Assembly: GCA_017451385.1 (NCBI GenBank)
Contig: JAFSPS010000038.1
Span: forward strand, 46,097 to 110,096
Length of the DNA stretch: 64,000 nucleotides
Source of the DNA: Bacteroidales bacterium
GTDB taxonomy: Bacteria; Bacteroidota; Bacteroidia; Bacteroidales; P3
Direction of reading: 5' to 3'
Part shown: positions 45,607 through 54,179 of the stretch, one piece after another
Layout of the letters: the number at the start of each line of letters is the position of its first letter
Numbering within the stretch: position 1 is the stretch's first letter
Translations under genes and position numbers: made by a program
The notes under the pieces: generated by a model
Seen by the model: only the letters and a program-made list of their open reading frames with translations
Told to the model about the DNA's origin: nothing
The model's database searches: none

Positions 45607-46620
45607 ATGGAATATAAAGTAAAGGTAATGACTATACATGAGGTGGGAAAGCGTACAGACAGCAATGGGAAGCCACATCAAGAGGATTCTATCTACCCTG
45701 TTAGCATCTCGCCCGACGGGTCGGAACGACTATTCATTCTTTGTGACGGCATGGGTGGCCATGCCGCAGGGGAGGTGGCAAGCCAGACGGTATGCGAGAC
45801 GATGGGGCGAGCTATAACAGAGAGCAAAGAGCCTTTTGACGACGAGGTGTTGCTGCAAGCCCTTGCTAAGGCGTATGACAAACTCGACCAGATTGATGTC
45901 GATTCGATAGGCACGCACAAGATGGGTACTACGCTGACACTCCTCTGCTTGCATGATGCGGGAGCCACTATTGCACATATTGGCGACAGTCGTGTCTATC
46001 ATATACGTCCCAATGATGCGCACAAGGACGAGGTGCTTTTCCGCACGCGAGACCATTCGCTGGTCAATGACCTTATAAAGATTGGGAGCATCACGCCGGA
46101 GGAGGCCAAGCACCATCCGCAGAAAAATGTCATCACACGCGCCATACAGCCACATCAGGACAAACGCAGCATGCCAGATATATACCATACAGAGGATGTG
46201 CGCGTAGGAGACTATTTTTTCCTCTGCTCCGATGGTATGCTTGAGGAGATGGAAGACCGCAATCTGTGCAATATTCTTGGCGACACCGTTGACGATGAGG
46301 CAAAGATAAATATGTTGCGTTTGGCAACAAAAAGCAATAACGATAATCATTCGGCAATAATGGTTCGTGTGGTGGAGATGTCTGGCGCGCCAGCAAGTGT
46401 TAAGCCCAAAACATCTGCCGAAGAAAAACCTGTATTGCCGAAAACGGCGACAGCACGGCAGGCATCGCAGCCAAAGCCGCCGACCTCGGACACGCAGAAT
46501 GGGAAGCCGAAAGGCTCTGATGCCCAAAAGAAGTCGCCACGCCGAATGTCGTGGATAATGGTATTCCTTATCTCCGTGGTTGTAGCATTGCTTGTGGCGC
46601 TCTTTGCCGCAAAATGCTGA
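45607..46620 (+). CDS. PP2C-family Ser/Thr phosphatase, membrane-anchored (module 1)
   Basis: A 337-residue metal-dependent phosphatase. PP2C motifs: HQEDSIYPV, ILCDGMGGHAAGEVAS (metal-binding Asp and Gly), GTTLTLL, HIGDSRVYHIR, DHSLVNDLI, FFLCSDGMLEEM and DNHSAIMVRV. A Pro/Lys-rich linker leads to a C-terminal transmembrane helix (about 314-335, MVFLISVVVALLVALFAA), so the catalytic domain is cytoplasmic and tail-anchored. It should reverse phosphorylation by the kinase encoded next. Paralogue at 53137. Confidence 0.93.
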   Translation: MEYKVKVMTIHEVGKRTDSNGKPHQEDSIYPVSISPDGSERLFILCDGMGGHAAGEVASQTVCETMGRAITESKEPFDDEVLLQALAKAYDKLDQIDVDSIGTHKMGTTLTLLCLHDAGATIAHIGDSRVYHIRPNDAHKDEVLFRTRDHSLVNDLIKIGSITPEEAKHHPQKNVITRAIQPHQDKRSMPDIYHTEDVRVGDYFFLCSDGMLEEMEDRNLCNILGDTVDDEAKINMLRLATKSNNDNHSAIMVRVVEMSGAPASVKPKTSAEEKPVLPKTATARQASQPKPPTSDTQNGKPKGSDAQKKSPRRMSWIMVFLISVVVALLVALFAAKC

Positions 46621-46742
46621 CAGTAAGGGATGCTGCCGTTTTTTGCGATAGTGAGGCCTATTGGTAAGAAAGAAGATAGGTTTGGCGTGATGCCCCTATC
46701 ATATAATAAATAGAAATAAGACGAGCACAAAAAAAGATAGAT

Positions 46743-48314
46743 ATGAGTGAAAAAATAATACAGTCGTTACCCCAAGGTACTGTGTTGCAGGGTGCTAAAG
46801 GTCGCAAATATAAGATAGAACGAACACTTGGACATGGGACATACGGAATCACCTACCTCGCCGAGACCAGCGAGGTAACGCCAGGATTGGGCGAAGTGGT
46901 GGTGTATGTGGCTATCAAGGAATTCTTCATGCACGAATTCAATACGCGCGACGATACGGGAAGGCTGACGGAGACCTCGCAGCATGGCACCATAGAGAAG
47001 TACAAGAACGACTTTCGCAAAGAGGCTAACAACCTTGCACGCATAAATCATCCGAATATAGTGAAAGTAAACGAGGTGATAAACCTCAACAATACGTACT
47101 ATATCGTGATGCAATACGTAGATGGGTCAAATCTGGACGACTATATACAGAAAAAAGGACATCTCTCGGAGTATGAAGCTTTGGAGAAGACGTGTGCTGC
47201 CGCCAAGGCGTTGGCCTATCTTCATGACCAGAAGATGCTGCATCTCGATTTGAAGCCCAAAAATATCATGCTCGACAAGGAAGGTCAGATATACATTATT
47301 GATTTTGGTCTCTCCAAGCAGTATGAGGACAATGGCGAGCCGGAGTCGAGTACCAGCATAGGCATGGGTACGGCAGGCTATGCACCCACGGAGCAGATAC
47401 AGCGTAACAGCAAGACCTTCAGTCCAACAATAGATGTTTATGGTCTCGGTGCCACGTTCTACAAGATGCTGACAGGTGATGTCCCGCCAGATGCATCGAC
47501 GATACTGAACAACCCCGAGATATTGGAGATGAATCTTAAGTCGTACGGCGTCAGTCCGGCAATCATGCGTATTGTGCAGAATGCCATGCATCCGTTATAC
47601 AAGAAGCGCATACAGGATATGCACGAATTTGTACGTCAGCTCAATAAGCAGCTGATGTTGCGTGGTATGGAAATGCCGGATGTTGATGAAAGTACGATGA
47701 TTGATACTCCAGAAGAGAAGCACGAAGAGAAGAAACCCCAGCATAAGGTAAAAGCATCTGCGGAGAAGAAGACAAACAAACTCAAAGAGAGTTGGCCCTA
47801 TTATGCAATAGGCGCAGCGGTAGGTGTTGTGGTGGTCATTGTGGTGAGTCTGCTGTTTCGACCTTCGACGTCAGCGGTGTCTGATGCCGAGCTCAATGTG
47901 GCACGCTACAACAGCCTTGTAGAACAATGCGAACAACTAATCAAGAAAGGAAGTACGACGAACTATAATGAGTTGATAGAAGCAAAACGTCTTATTTTGG
48001 ATTCAATCATGCCCCTTGAAGTGTCGTATAAGAAAGAAAAGCCTGATGTTTACAATGCTTCGTCGCGTCTTACTGCCAGCCGTGTGAAGAAGGCTTCGAA
48101 TGTGGCAGACATTTTCTACAATGATGCCCATGACGATGCCCAGAGAATACTCGGTGATATTAAAGATGGATATCCGCCATACCCTGATGAAGTGGACAAG
48201 GCACTTAATGGACTCAAGATAGCATATCAGTTGGATGAAAGTAGAGAAGATGCCCGTCGCGAGTATGGCGAGCTGAGCAAGCAATCTAAGGCTTTTCTGG
48301 AAACAAATAAATAA
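46743..48314 (+). CDS. Hanks-type Ser/Thr protein kinase, membrane-spanning (module 1)
   Basis: A 523-residue eukaryote-like kinase: glycine loop LGHGTYGITYLAE (29-41), ATP-anchoring Lys59 in VAIKEF, Glu94, catalytic HLDLKPKN (Asp169), DFG (Asp187) and GYAPTEQ substrate loop. The kinase domain ends near 300. Thr318 in DESTMIDT matches the motif that precedes the FHA domains. One transmembrane helix (352-373) places a C-terminal, helical, TPR-like region (380-523) in the periplasm, as a likely sensor. It lies 122 bp after the phosphatase gene and 12 bp before the envelope-protein gene. Confidence 0.95.
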   Translation: MSEKIIQSLPQGTVLQGAKGRKYKIERTLGHGTYGITYLAETSEVTPGLGEVVVYVAIKEFFMHEFNTRDDTGRLTETSQHGTIEKYKNDFRKEANNLARINHPNIVKVNEVINLNNTYYIVMQYVDGSNLDDYIQKKGHLSEYEALEKTCAAAKALAYLHDQKMLHLDLKPKNIMLDKEGQIYIIDFGLSKQYEDNGEPESSTSIGMGTAGYAPTEQIQRNSKTFSPTIDVYGLGATFYKMLTGDVPPDASTILNNPEILEMNLKSYGVSPAIMRIVQNAMHPLYKKRIQDMHEFVRQLNKQLMLRGMEMPDVDESTMIDTPEEKHEEKKPQHKVKASAEKKTNKLKESWPYYAIGAAVGVVVVIVVSLLFRPSTSAVSDAELNVARYNSLVEQCEQLIKKGSTTNYNELIEAKRLILDSIMPLEVSYKKEKPDVYNASSRLTASRVKKASNVADIFYNDAHDDAQRILGDIKDGYPPYPDEVDKALNGLKIAYQLDESREDARREYGELSKQSKAFLETNK

Positions 48315-48326
48315 AAGTAAACAATT

Positions 48327-51014
48327 ATGAAGCGAGTACTAATAATTATTATGTTGCTGTTTGTGGCGTCAACCTATGCGCCATTGCAGGCTCAAAGCGG
48401 CTGCTTTGCCAACAAGGTGAAGAATGGTAAGACAGCTATGGAAAAGAAGGACTACAATCGTGCGAAGCGTTTCTTCAATGAAGCATTAAACACGTGCGAT
48501 GATCGTAACGACCATAAGAGTGAGTTCGCTAACGTTAGAAAACTGATGAAGCAATGTGAGGAAAAACTCAATCCAAAGTCGAAAAAAGAGGATGCAGATA
48601 ATAAAACGAATGTGACGGTAACGTCAAAGGCTAAAAAAGCATCAACGTTGACTATCGATAAGAAAACGAGTATAAGCGAGCAGGTGGGTAGGGCTGCTTC
48701 TGAACACAGTTACACGGTGGCAACCGATGGAAGCGCGAAATGGACAGTGGTGAGCAGTGTCGATTTCATCACTGTTGAGCAGTCAAAGAATAACACACTG
48801 GTAATGCGTGTTGCGGCTAATGACAAAGTAGAAGTCAGGCAAGGTGAAGTGACTGTGAGTATCGATTCTCTCGTCGCCACAATCAAGGTGGTTCAGGAAG
48901 CGGCAATAGACACTACGCCACGTGTTGAGATTGCCTTGGTTCCATCTACTGATGTGAAGCAGAATCAGAGTATTGATGGAGGCTATGGCATTACGCTCAA
49001 AGTGAAAGCACATTATCTTTTCCTCAAAGACAAGCAGGTGAAACTGTTTGCTTGTTTTGTCGATGAGCAGCAAAGAAGAATCGGGGTTCAAGGTAGTGCT
49101 GGCGAGTTGCGTTCGCGCGAGCAGGCTAAGGCCATAGTGCCAACATCGGACGATTTCACAAAAGAGGTTATTCTTGAGCTGCCGTATGAGTATGTGCCGC
49201 TAACGCTGAAACAGGGAGAAAAGATTGGTGTCTATTTTGATATTCTTAGTAGTAATCACTTGATTTTAAGTACAAAAAATCTTGCTAAGGAAACAGCGGA
49301 GCAGAAGCGCTACTACTATTTCACTTACGAAGAAAAACAGCAGATAGCCCAACTGGGTACCGACAAAGGCAAGACGAGCATCAAAGACAATGTGTCTATT
49401 ACCGATGGAGAGCGCGTGGTCAATACAGGACAGATACGTGCGGCTGGCAATGGCTTGAAATTTCATGTAAAATATTCGTTGTCAAATATGCTTGGGCATA
49501 AGGCTGTTTTTGCTGTCTTGCTGTTTGATAAGGATGGAAACCCTCTGGTGGACGAGTTAGACAACTACTATAACCTGCAGACGGAGTGGGCGAACCGCCA
49601 CGTGGCCACCTACGATACTCTCGGTCCATTGACCGTCGATAATACTGATGGTGATTTTATGACAGGAATACCCTATAGGCAGATACCTCTTATGAATGCT
49701 GGCAAGGCAGAAATAAAGTATAAGATAGCCATATTTGATGTATATGAACGCAAATCGAAGTTGTTGATGGTTACGCCTGATTTCGGTAGCCATAAGTTCT
49801 CTGTCAATGCTAAGGATGTGCAGTTGTTCCTACTTGTAGATGGGTCTCACAACCGTGCTGTTGTCGAACTTTCTAAGGAGAGCGGTTCGGCAGATACGTT
49901 GCAGATACGCCACAACTGTACGAAGGTAGATTTTTATGGCATTAAAAAAGAGAAGCTCGACAAGAATTTTGATATACAGTTTATAAACAATAACAGTGCG
50001 TTGGTCATCCGGAGTCTCTATGCAAACACTACTGGTCAGACGAGAGGTGGCATATTCACCTTGAGGGCATTTAATGATAAAGGTGAATATGTTGATACCG
50101 TGGACATCGACCTTCGTCAGTTGCCCACAACAATACAAAAAACTGTCAAGCAAAAAGCAGAGGCTGCACCTGTCAACCTCACGGTGGAGCGTTCTGGATG
50201 GAATGTGGCGCAGGCAATGTCATCTGAGCAGCTGAACAAGCACTCATGGAACGAGCAACTGGATAAACATTGGTTTGGTATCTCATTTGGCTATCGTCAG
50301 CGTCAGTGGGTGACAGCTGGAGGAAAGGAGCTTGGCCCCTTCTCGGAGTGGGACCCCACGACGACGCATACTAATGGCCTGATGGGAGGTTTGCGTTTTA
50401 CGCCCCAGATAGGCGGTTTGGCAGGTTTTGGTTTTGACTTGGGTATATTCTATGAGTTTTGTAGAGCGCAGAGTAACTATGATTTGACTTTATATCCGGA
50501 TAATACGGCTTATAGAATTGCACCGCAGTATAGTGACAAGTGGGGTGGTAGCTACATGGAGTTGCAGTCCCATTGCGTCTATGTGCCGCTACATCTAAAG
50601 TTCAATGCCAATTTCTACAAATGGTTTTCAATAGGCGTATATGGCGGTATCGGGCTAAACTATACTGTTGCAGGTAGGTTTCGCTTCCGTCGTAAAAATA
50701 GCTATGATGGCGAAACGTTGATAAAGTCGTATGATATAGACAGATTCTATGATAGCGAATATATAAACTACTTAGGTGATGGATATGTAGATGCATCTTC
50801 ACAGTTGAATGGTAGCAAGCTGGGAGAGAAGTTTACCTACCCTGGAGGATGGAAAGAGCTTAACACAACCTTTGACGTAGGAGCCTCCTTGCGTTTGGCT
50901 ATGTTCCAGTTTGACGTCAGCTATTCGATTGGTCTCAGCGATTGGAATACCATTGGCGATACAAAGGTGTCTCAGAATTACCCGTTGACAACATCTGTGA
51001 CTATTTTGTTCTAA
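48327..51014 (+). CDS. TPR-BACON envelope protein with C-terminal beta-barrel (module 1)
   Basis: An 895-residue exported protein with signal peptide MKRVLIIIMLLFVASTYAPL. It contains a TPR-like helical hairpin (about 25-90, KDYNRAKRFFNEALNTC), a BACON-type Ig-like domain (about 108-192, YTVATDGSAKWTVVSSVDFI to IKVVQEA), several further beta-sandwich domains, a second BACON-like end near 600, and a C-terminal outer-membrane barrel from about 650 (HWFGISFGYRQRQW ... TSVTILF, ending in the outer-membrane Phe). It probably spans periplasm and outer membrane and could touch the kinase's periplasmic region. Its paralogue at 55796 lacks the barrel. Confidence 0.82.
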   Translation: MKRVLIIIMLLFVASTYAPLQAQSGCFANKVKNGKTAMEKKDYNRAKRFFNEALNTCDDRNDHKSEFANVRKLMKQCEEKLNPKSKKEDADNKTNVTVTSKAKKASTLTIDKKTSISEQVGRAASEHSYTVATDGSAKWTVVSSVDFITVEQSKNNTLVMRVAANDKVEVRQGEVTVSIDSLVATIKVVQEAAIDTTPRVEIALVPSTDVKQNQSIDGGYGITLKVKAHYLFLKDKQVKLFACFVDEQQRRIGVQGSAGELRSREQAKAIVPTSDDFTKEVILELPYEYVPLTLKQGEKIGVYFDILSSNHLILSTKNLAKETAEQKRYYYFTYEEKQQIAQLGTDKGKTSIKDNVSITDGERVVNTGQIRAAGNGLKFHVKYSLSNMLGHKAVFAVLLFDKDGNPLVDELDNYYNLQTEWANRHVATYDTLGPLTVDNTDGDFMTGIPYRQIPLMNAGKAEIKYKIAIFDVYERKSKLLMVTPDFGSHKFSVNAKDVQLFLLVDGSHNRAVVELSKESGSADTLQIRHNCTKVDFYGIKKEKLDKNFDIQFINNNSALVIRSLYANTTGQTRGGIFTLRAFNDKGEYVDTVDIDLRQLPTTIQKTVKQKAEAAPVNLTVERSGWNVAQAMSSEQLNKHSWNEQLDKHWFGISFGYRQRQWVTAGGKELGPFSEWDPTTTHTNGLMGGLRFTPQIGGLAGFGFDLGIFYEFCRAQSNYDLTLYPDNTAYRIAPQYSDKWGGSYMELQSHCVYVPLHLKFNANFYKWFSIGVYGGIGLNYTVAGRFRFRRKNSYDGETLIKSYDIDRFYDSEYINYLGDGYVDASSQLNGSKLGEKFTYPGGWKELNTTFDVGASLRLAMFQFDVSYSIGLSDWNTIGDTKVSQNYPLTTSVTILF

Positions 51015-51033
51015 AAAGCCTTATACGTTACTT

Positions 51034-51077
51034 CAAACATCGTGTATCGTTATGATATGCGATGTTTGCTGTTTTTA
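51034..51077 (+). terminator. Intrinsic terminator between modules 1 and 2
   Basis: CAAACATCG (51034-51042) and CGATGTTTG (51060-51068) form a perfect 9-bp stem, with an inner TATC/GATA helix, followed by CTGTTTTTA. It ends module 1. Confidence 0.85.
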
Positions 51078-51119
51078 CTGGTTTAATCTATTTTGACTGA
51101 ATGATTTGTTTTTTTTTTA

Positions 51120-51127
51120 TACTTTTG
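51120..51127 (+). promoter_or_regulatory. Promoter -7 element of module 2
   Basis: TACTTTTG at 51120-51127 matches TAnnTTTG, after a T-rich tract, about 95 bp before the first gene of module 2. The -33 element is not clear. Confidence 0.5.
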
Positions 51128-51222
51128 CAAGTAGTGTTTTTGTACATTATGGTATAGTAGTGTTCGTATGGACTTATGTACCAATGTTATGTGTATGTCT
51201 GAACTAAAAAAAAGGAAGTGAT

Positions 51223-51933
51223 ATGATAGAAGCGATAATCGGAAGAGAGCCAGGGCGTCGTAGATTGCAGATTATTGTAGGAGAGAAGACTACTACGATA
51301 GGGAATGACATGAGTGTGCCGCAGGACATCAGTCGTCGGCAATTCAGGTTGCAGATGGATGGTGAAACGCTTATCTTGACGAATCTGAAGCCGGAGACGA
51401 CACCGATATATATCAATGGGTTGGAGGCTGTCTCGCAGCCTGTGACGCTCAGCGACCGAGTGCAGATAGGCTACGACCTGTATGGTGTGGACATTGCTGC
51501 CGTGGTGGAGGCTATAAAGAAGATGCCCAAACCGGCTGTCATCTACTCTATAGGTCATCTGAAGAAGGTTTGGGAGGATTATCAGACAACCAAACTAAAG
51601 ATGATGGATAATGAGAACCGCAAAAACGCTGTCAAAGGTTTGGCCTCGGTTGTTTCCATGGCAGGAACTATTGTTGCCATAGTTATTCCCAATACGCGCA
51701 GCATCCTGATTATCATAGCGGCGAGTATATCTATCATTCTTGCGCTGATGTGGATATTGCCCAGTTTCAAACGTGGCTCGTCGATACAGGCTCGTGTGGA
51801 GGAGCTCAACAAACAGCTGAAGCAAGACTACGTGTGCCCTAATCCTGATTGTCATCATTTCCTCGGCAAGCCGTATGAGGAGATTGTAAATATTGGCAAA
51901 TGTCCTAAATGTAATAGTAGGTTTCAAGAGTAG
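51223..51933 (+). CDS. FHA-like membrane protein with C-terminal zinc ribbon (module 2)
   Basis: A 236-residue paralogue of the protein at 41268, alignable from MIEAIIGRE to the end. It has the same FHA-like domain with degenerate ligand residues (TTIGNDMSVPQDISRRQFRL), a two-helix membrane hairpin (about 140-185, IVAIVIPNTRSILIIIAASI) and the zinc ribbon CPNPDC...CPKC at the C-terminus. Conservation of the degenerate site in both copies argues that the domain is kept for protein contact rather than phosphothreonine binding. It starts module 2 and has no LytTR gene before it. Confidence 0.78.
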   Translation: MIEAIIGREPGRRRLQIIVGEKTTTIGNDMSVPQDISRRQFRLQMDGETLILTNLKPETTPIYINGLEAVSQPVTLSDRVQIGYDLYGVDIAAVVEAIKKMPKPAVIYSIGHLKKVWEDYQTTKLKMMDNENRKNAVKGLASVVSMAGTIVAIVIPNTRSILIIIAASISIILALMWILPSFKRGSSIQARVEELNKQLKQDYVCPNPDCHHFLGKPYEEIVNIGKCPKCNSRFQE

Positions 51934-51987
51934 CCATTGCTGTGCCAAGTGAGTATTGCAAATGGTGTGTATAATGACAACAACGAG

Positions 51988-52446
51988 ATGAAGAACGACA
52001 TTGATGGAGAATATGAGGAGGTGGACGTCTCTGTTTATGACAGTGCTCAGTCGGAGATGCCGGATGCAGAGGAGGTGTCGGTAGAGATTGTGGAGTCTGC
52101 GTCGGTCGACTCGAATGGTGCTGACTCTGCAACTCATGCGGAGGTGGAGGTTGAAGAATACCAGATGGATGAGGAAGATATTGAAGAGTTGGGCAGAACA
52201 AGGAGACACGGCCCTCGTTTCAGCTCTAACGAAGTGGGGGAGTGCAAGATTGGTGATGTGGAGGAAGTAGATGTGCAAGCGGTTGTCGCTGGCGATATGG
52301 ATGGTATCTCATACGATGGAGGATTGGGAAGTGGGCATGATGGTGTGGATGTTATCCATGAAGACATTTTTGGTGACCCCTTTGGCAGTAATGATTTCGA
52401 TTCGTTAGATAACATGGTTTCAAACGACAGCCACATTCTCTTCTAA
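51988..52446 (+). CDS. Acidic protein (module 2)
   Basis: A 152-residue, highly acidic protein of unknown family, occupying the place of the two acidic proteins of module 1. It has no tandem repeats. Features: EEVDVSVYDSAQSEMPDAEE near the start, an EEYQMDEEDIEEL block, and a Gly/Asp-rich C-terminal end closing with FDSLDNMVSNDSHILF. No cysteine pair, signal peptide or membrane helix. I start it at ATG 51988; a longer TTG start overlaps nothing but has no support. Likely a partner of the FHA/kinase proteins (inference). Confidence 0.6.
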   Translation: MKNDIDGEYEEVDVSVYDSAQSEMPDAEEVSVEIVESASVDSNGADSATHAEVEVEEYQMDEEDIEELGRTRRHGPRFSSNEVGECKIGDVEEVDVQAVVAGDMDGISYDGGLGSGHDGVDVIHEDIFGDPFGSNDFDSLDNMVSNDSHILF

Positions 52447-52456
52447 AAGCTGAGCT

Positions 52457-53077
52457 ATGGCACAAGATATGATTATAAAATGCCCATATTGTAGCGTTCA
52501 GCTCAAGATAAAGAAGTATCCGGATAATCCAGATAAGGCGTTTATCACTTGCCCTACATGCAAGCATAGGTCGCCTTTCCGCGAATTTGCATCTATAGAG
52601 ATAGATGAGCGTCAGTATTATCCGGCTGGGGATGATTCCAACGAGGATATGACGCAGGTGGGCATACGCAGGCCTGTCAGCCATCCGAATAGCGATGAGA
52701 CCATGGTTAACCTGTCGCGGCAAAGGCGTGGCGTGATAGGCTCTCTCGTGTTGCCTAATGAGGAGGTGGCACAGCTCCATGCAGGGGTAAACACCATAGG
52801 TCGCTGTGCACCCAATTCGCAGAGCGAGATACAGTTCCCAGACTTTGACAACACCAAGATGTCCAGTCGTCACCATGCTCGCATAGAGGTCGTGGCGCAG
52901 GCTAACGGGCGGTATATGCACATCCTGTCCAACTGGCAGAACACCAATCCGACATTCGTTAATGATATACAGCTGCAACCCGATGCTACAGCCGTGTTGC
53001 GTGATGGCGACATAATAAAGTGTGCCGACGTAGAATTGCGGTTCTCGTTGAACGAGAATGAGGACAAGACTGAATGA
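52457..53077 (+). CDS. Zinc-ribbon/FHA-domain protein (module 2)
   Basis: A 206-residue paralogue of the protein at 44909. Zinc ribbon CPYC...CPTC (residues 9-35), linker with SDETMVNL (Thr82), and a canonical FHA domain (about 93-200) with NTIGRCA, SRHHARIEV, PTFVNDIQL and AVLRDGDII. The NG pair of module 1 is ND here, so the FHA surface differs slightly while the Arg and Ser-His are kept. It starts ten bases after the acidic-protein gene and precedes the PP2C gene. Confidence 0.87.
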   Translation: MAQDMIIKCPYCSVQLKIKKYPDNPDKAFITCPTCKHRSPFREFASIEIDERQYYPAGDDSNEDMTQVGIRRPVSHPNSDETMVNLSRQRRGVIGSLVLPNEEVAQLHAGVNTIGRCAPNSQSEIQFPDFDNTKMSSRHHARIEVVAQANGRYMHILSNWQNTNPTFVNDIQLQPDATAVLRDGDIIKCADVELRFSLNENEDKTE

Positions 53078-53136
53078 AATGGATGTGAGGGTACGTAGAT
53101 TTATTTGTCGAAAAAAAAAGATACATCGCAAGATAG

Positions 53137-54120
53137 ATGAAATATAAAGTTAACATACAGACCGTATATGAGGTGGGCAGGCGTACTGACAAGAACGGAC
53201 GTCCGCATCAAGAGGATTACATAATTCCCCTTCATGGACAGGCTTCCGGCGATGAACGTTTGTTCATCTTGTGCGACGGTATGGGTGGCCATGAGGCTGG
53301 CGAGGTGGCAAGCCAGACGGTGTGCGAAGCCATAAGCCATACCATCCTTACGAGCCAAGAGCCATTTAGCGACCACCTGTTGCAGCGTGCCATAGAGCAT
53401 GCCTATGACAGGCTCGATGAATGTGAATATAGTGCTGATGCTAGTCGCAAGATGGGCACCACGCTGACGTTGTTGGCGTTGCACGAGAATGGCGCAACGA
53501 TAGCTCACATAGGCGACAGCCGCGTGTACCACATACGCACTAATGCCGAACGCCGTGACGAGGTGTTGTTTCAGACGTATGACCATTCTCTCGTCAACGA
53601 CCTGATAAAGATAGGCAGCATAACACCTGAGCAGGCTAAGCACCACCCGCAGCGCAACATTATAACGCGAGCCATGCAGCCAGGACAGGAGGAACGGTGC
53701 TGCGCCGACATTTATCATACCAAAGACATTCGGAAAGGTGACTATTTCTTCCTCTGTTCCGACGGTATGCTTGAAGAGATGGAGAATGAGAACCTATGCA
53801 ATATCCTGAGTGGCGAAGCCACGGATGCAGAGAAGGCAGAGACGCTGCGTCAGGTTACGGCGAACAATAAGGATAATCATTCGGCAATACTGGTGCATAT
53901 CATAGATGTAGATGACGCTGAACAAACGGTTGGCGCCGCTGCCTACGAGGAGGTAGCGCCTGCCGAGCGTCAGGACGAAAACCATGATGAAGGTCGTCCG
54001 ATGGTGGAGACAGAGTCGCCAATGCCGACAGACGAGGAAGAAAAACGGAATTACCCGTGGGTTACGATAATACTTGTTGTGGCTCTCGTGGCACTGGCCA
54101 TGATTTTCTTATGGAAATAG
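53137..54120 (+). CDS. PP2C-family Ser/Thr phosphatase, membrane-anchored (module 2)
   Basis: A 327-residue paralogue of the phosphatase at 45607. PP2C motifs are intact: PHQEDYIIPL, ILCDGMGGHEAGEVAS, GTTLTLLAL, HIGDSRVYHIR, DHSLVNDLIKIGS, FFLCSDGMLEEM and DNHSAILVHI. An acidic linker is followed by a C-terminal transmembrane helix (about 306-326, WVTIILVVALVALAMIFLW). The linker has a quite different sequence from module 1, while the catalytic part is closely similar. Confidence 0.93.
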   Translation: MKYKVNIQTVYEVGRRTDKNGRPHQEDYIIPLHGQASGDERLFILCDGMGGHEAGEVASQTVCEAISHTILTSQEPFSDHLLQRAIEHAYDRLDECEYSADASRKMGTTLTLLALHENGATIAHIGDSRVYHIRTNAERRDEVLFQTYDHSLVNDLIKIGSITPEQAKHHPQRNIITRAMQPGQEERCCADIYHTKDIRKGDYFFLCSDGMLEEMENENLCNILSGEATDAEKAETLRQVTANNKDNHSAILVHIIDVDDAEQTVGAAAYEEVAPAERQDENHDEGRPMVETESPMPTDEEEKRNYPWVTIILVVALVALAMIFLWK

Positions 54121-54179
54121 ATGCGGCTACGGCAACGCACAGAGGCTCTACAATAAATAAATGAACAAAAAAAACACTC

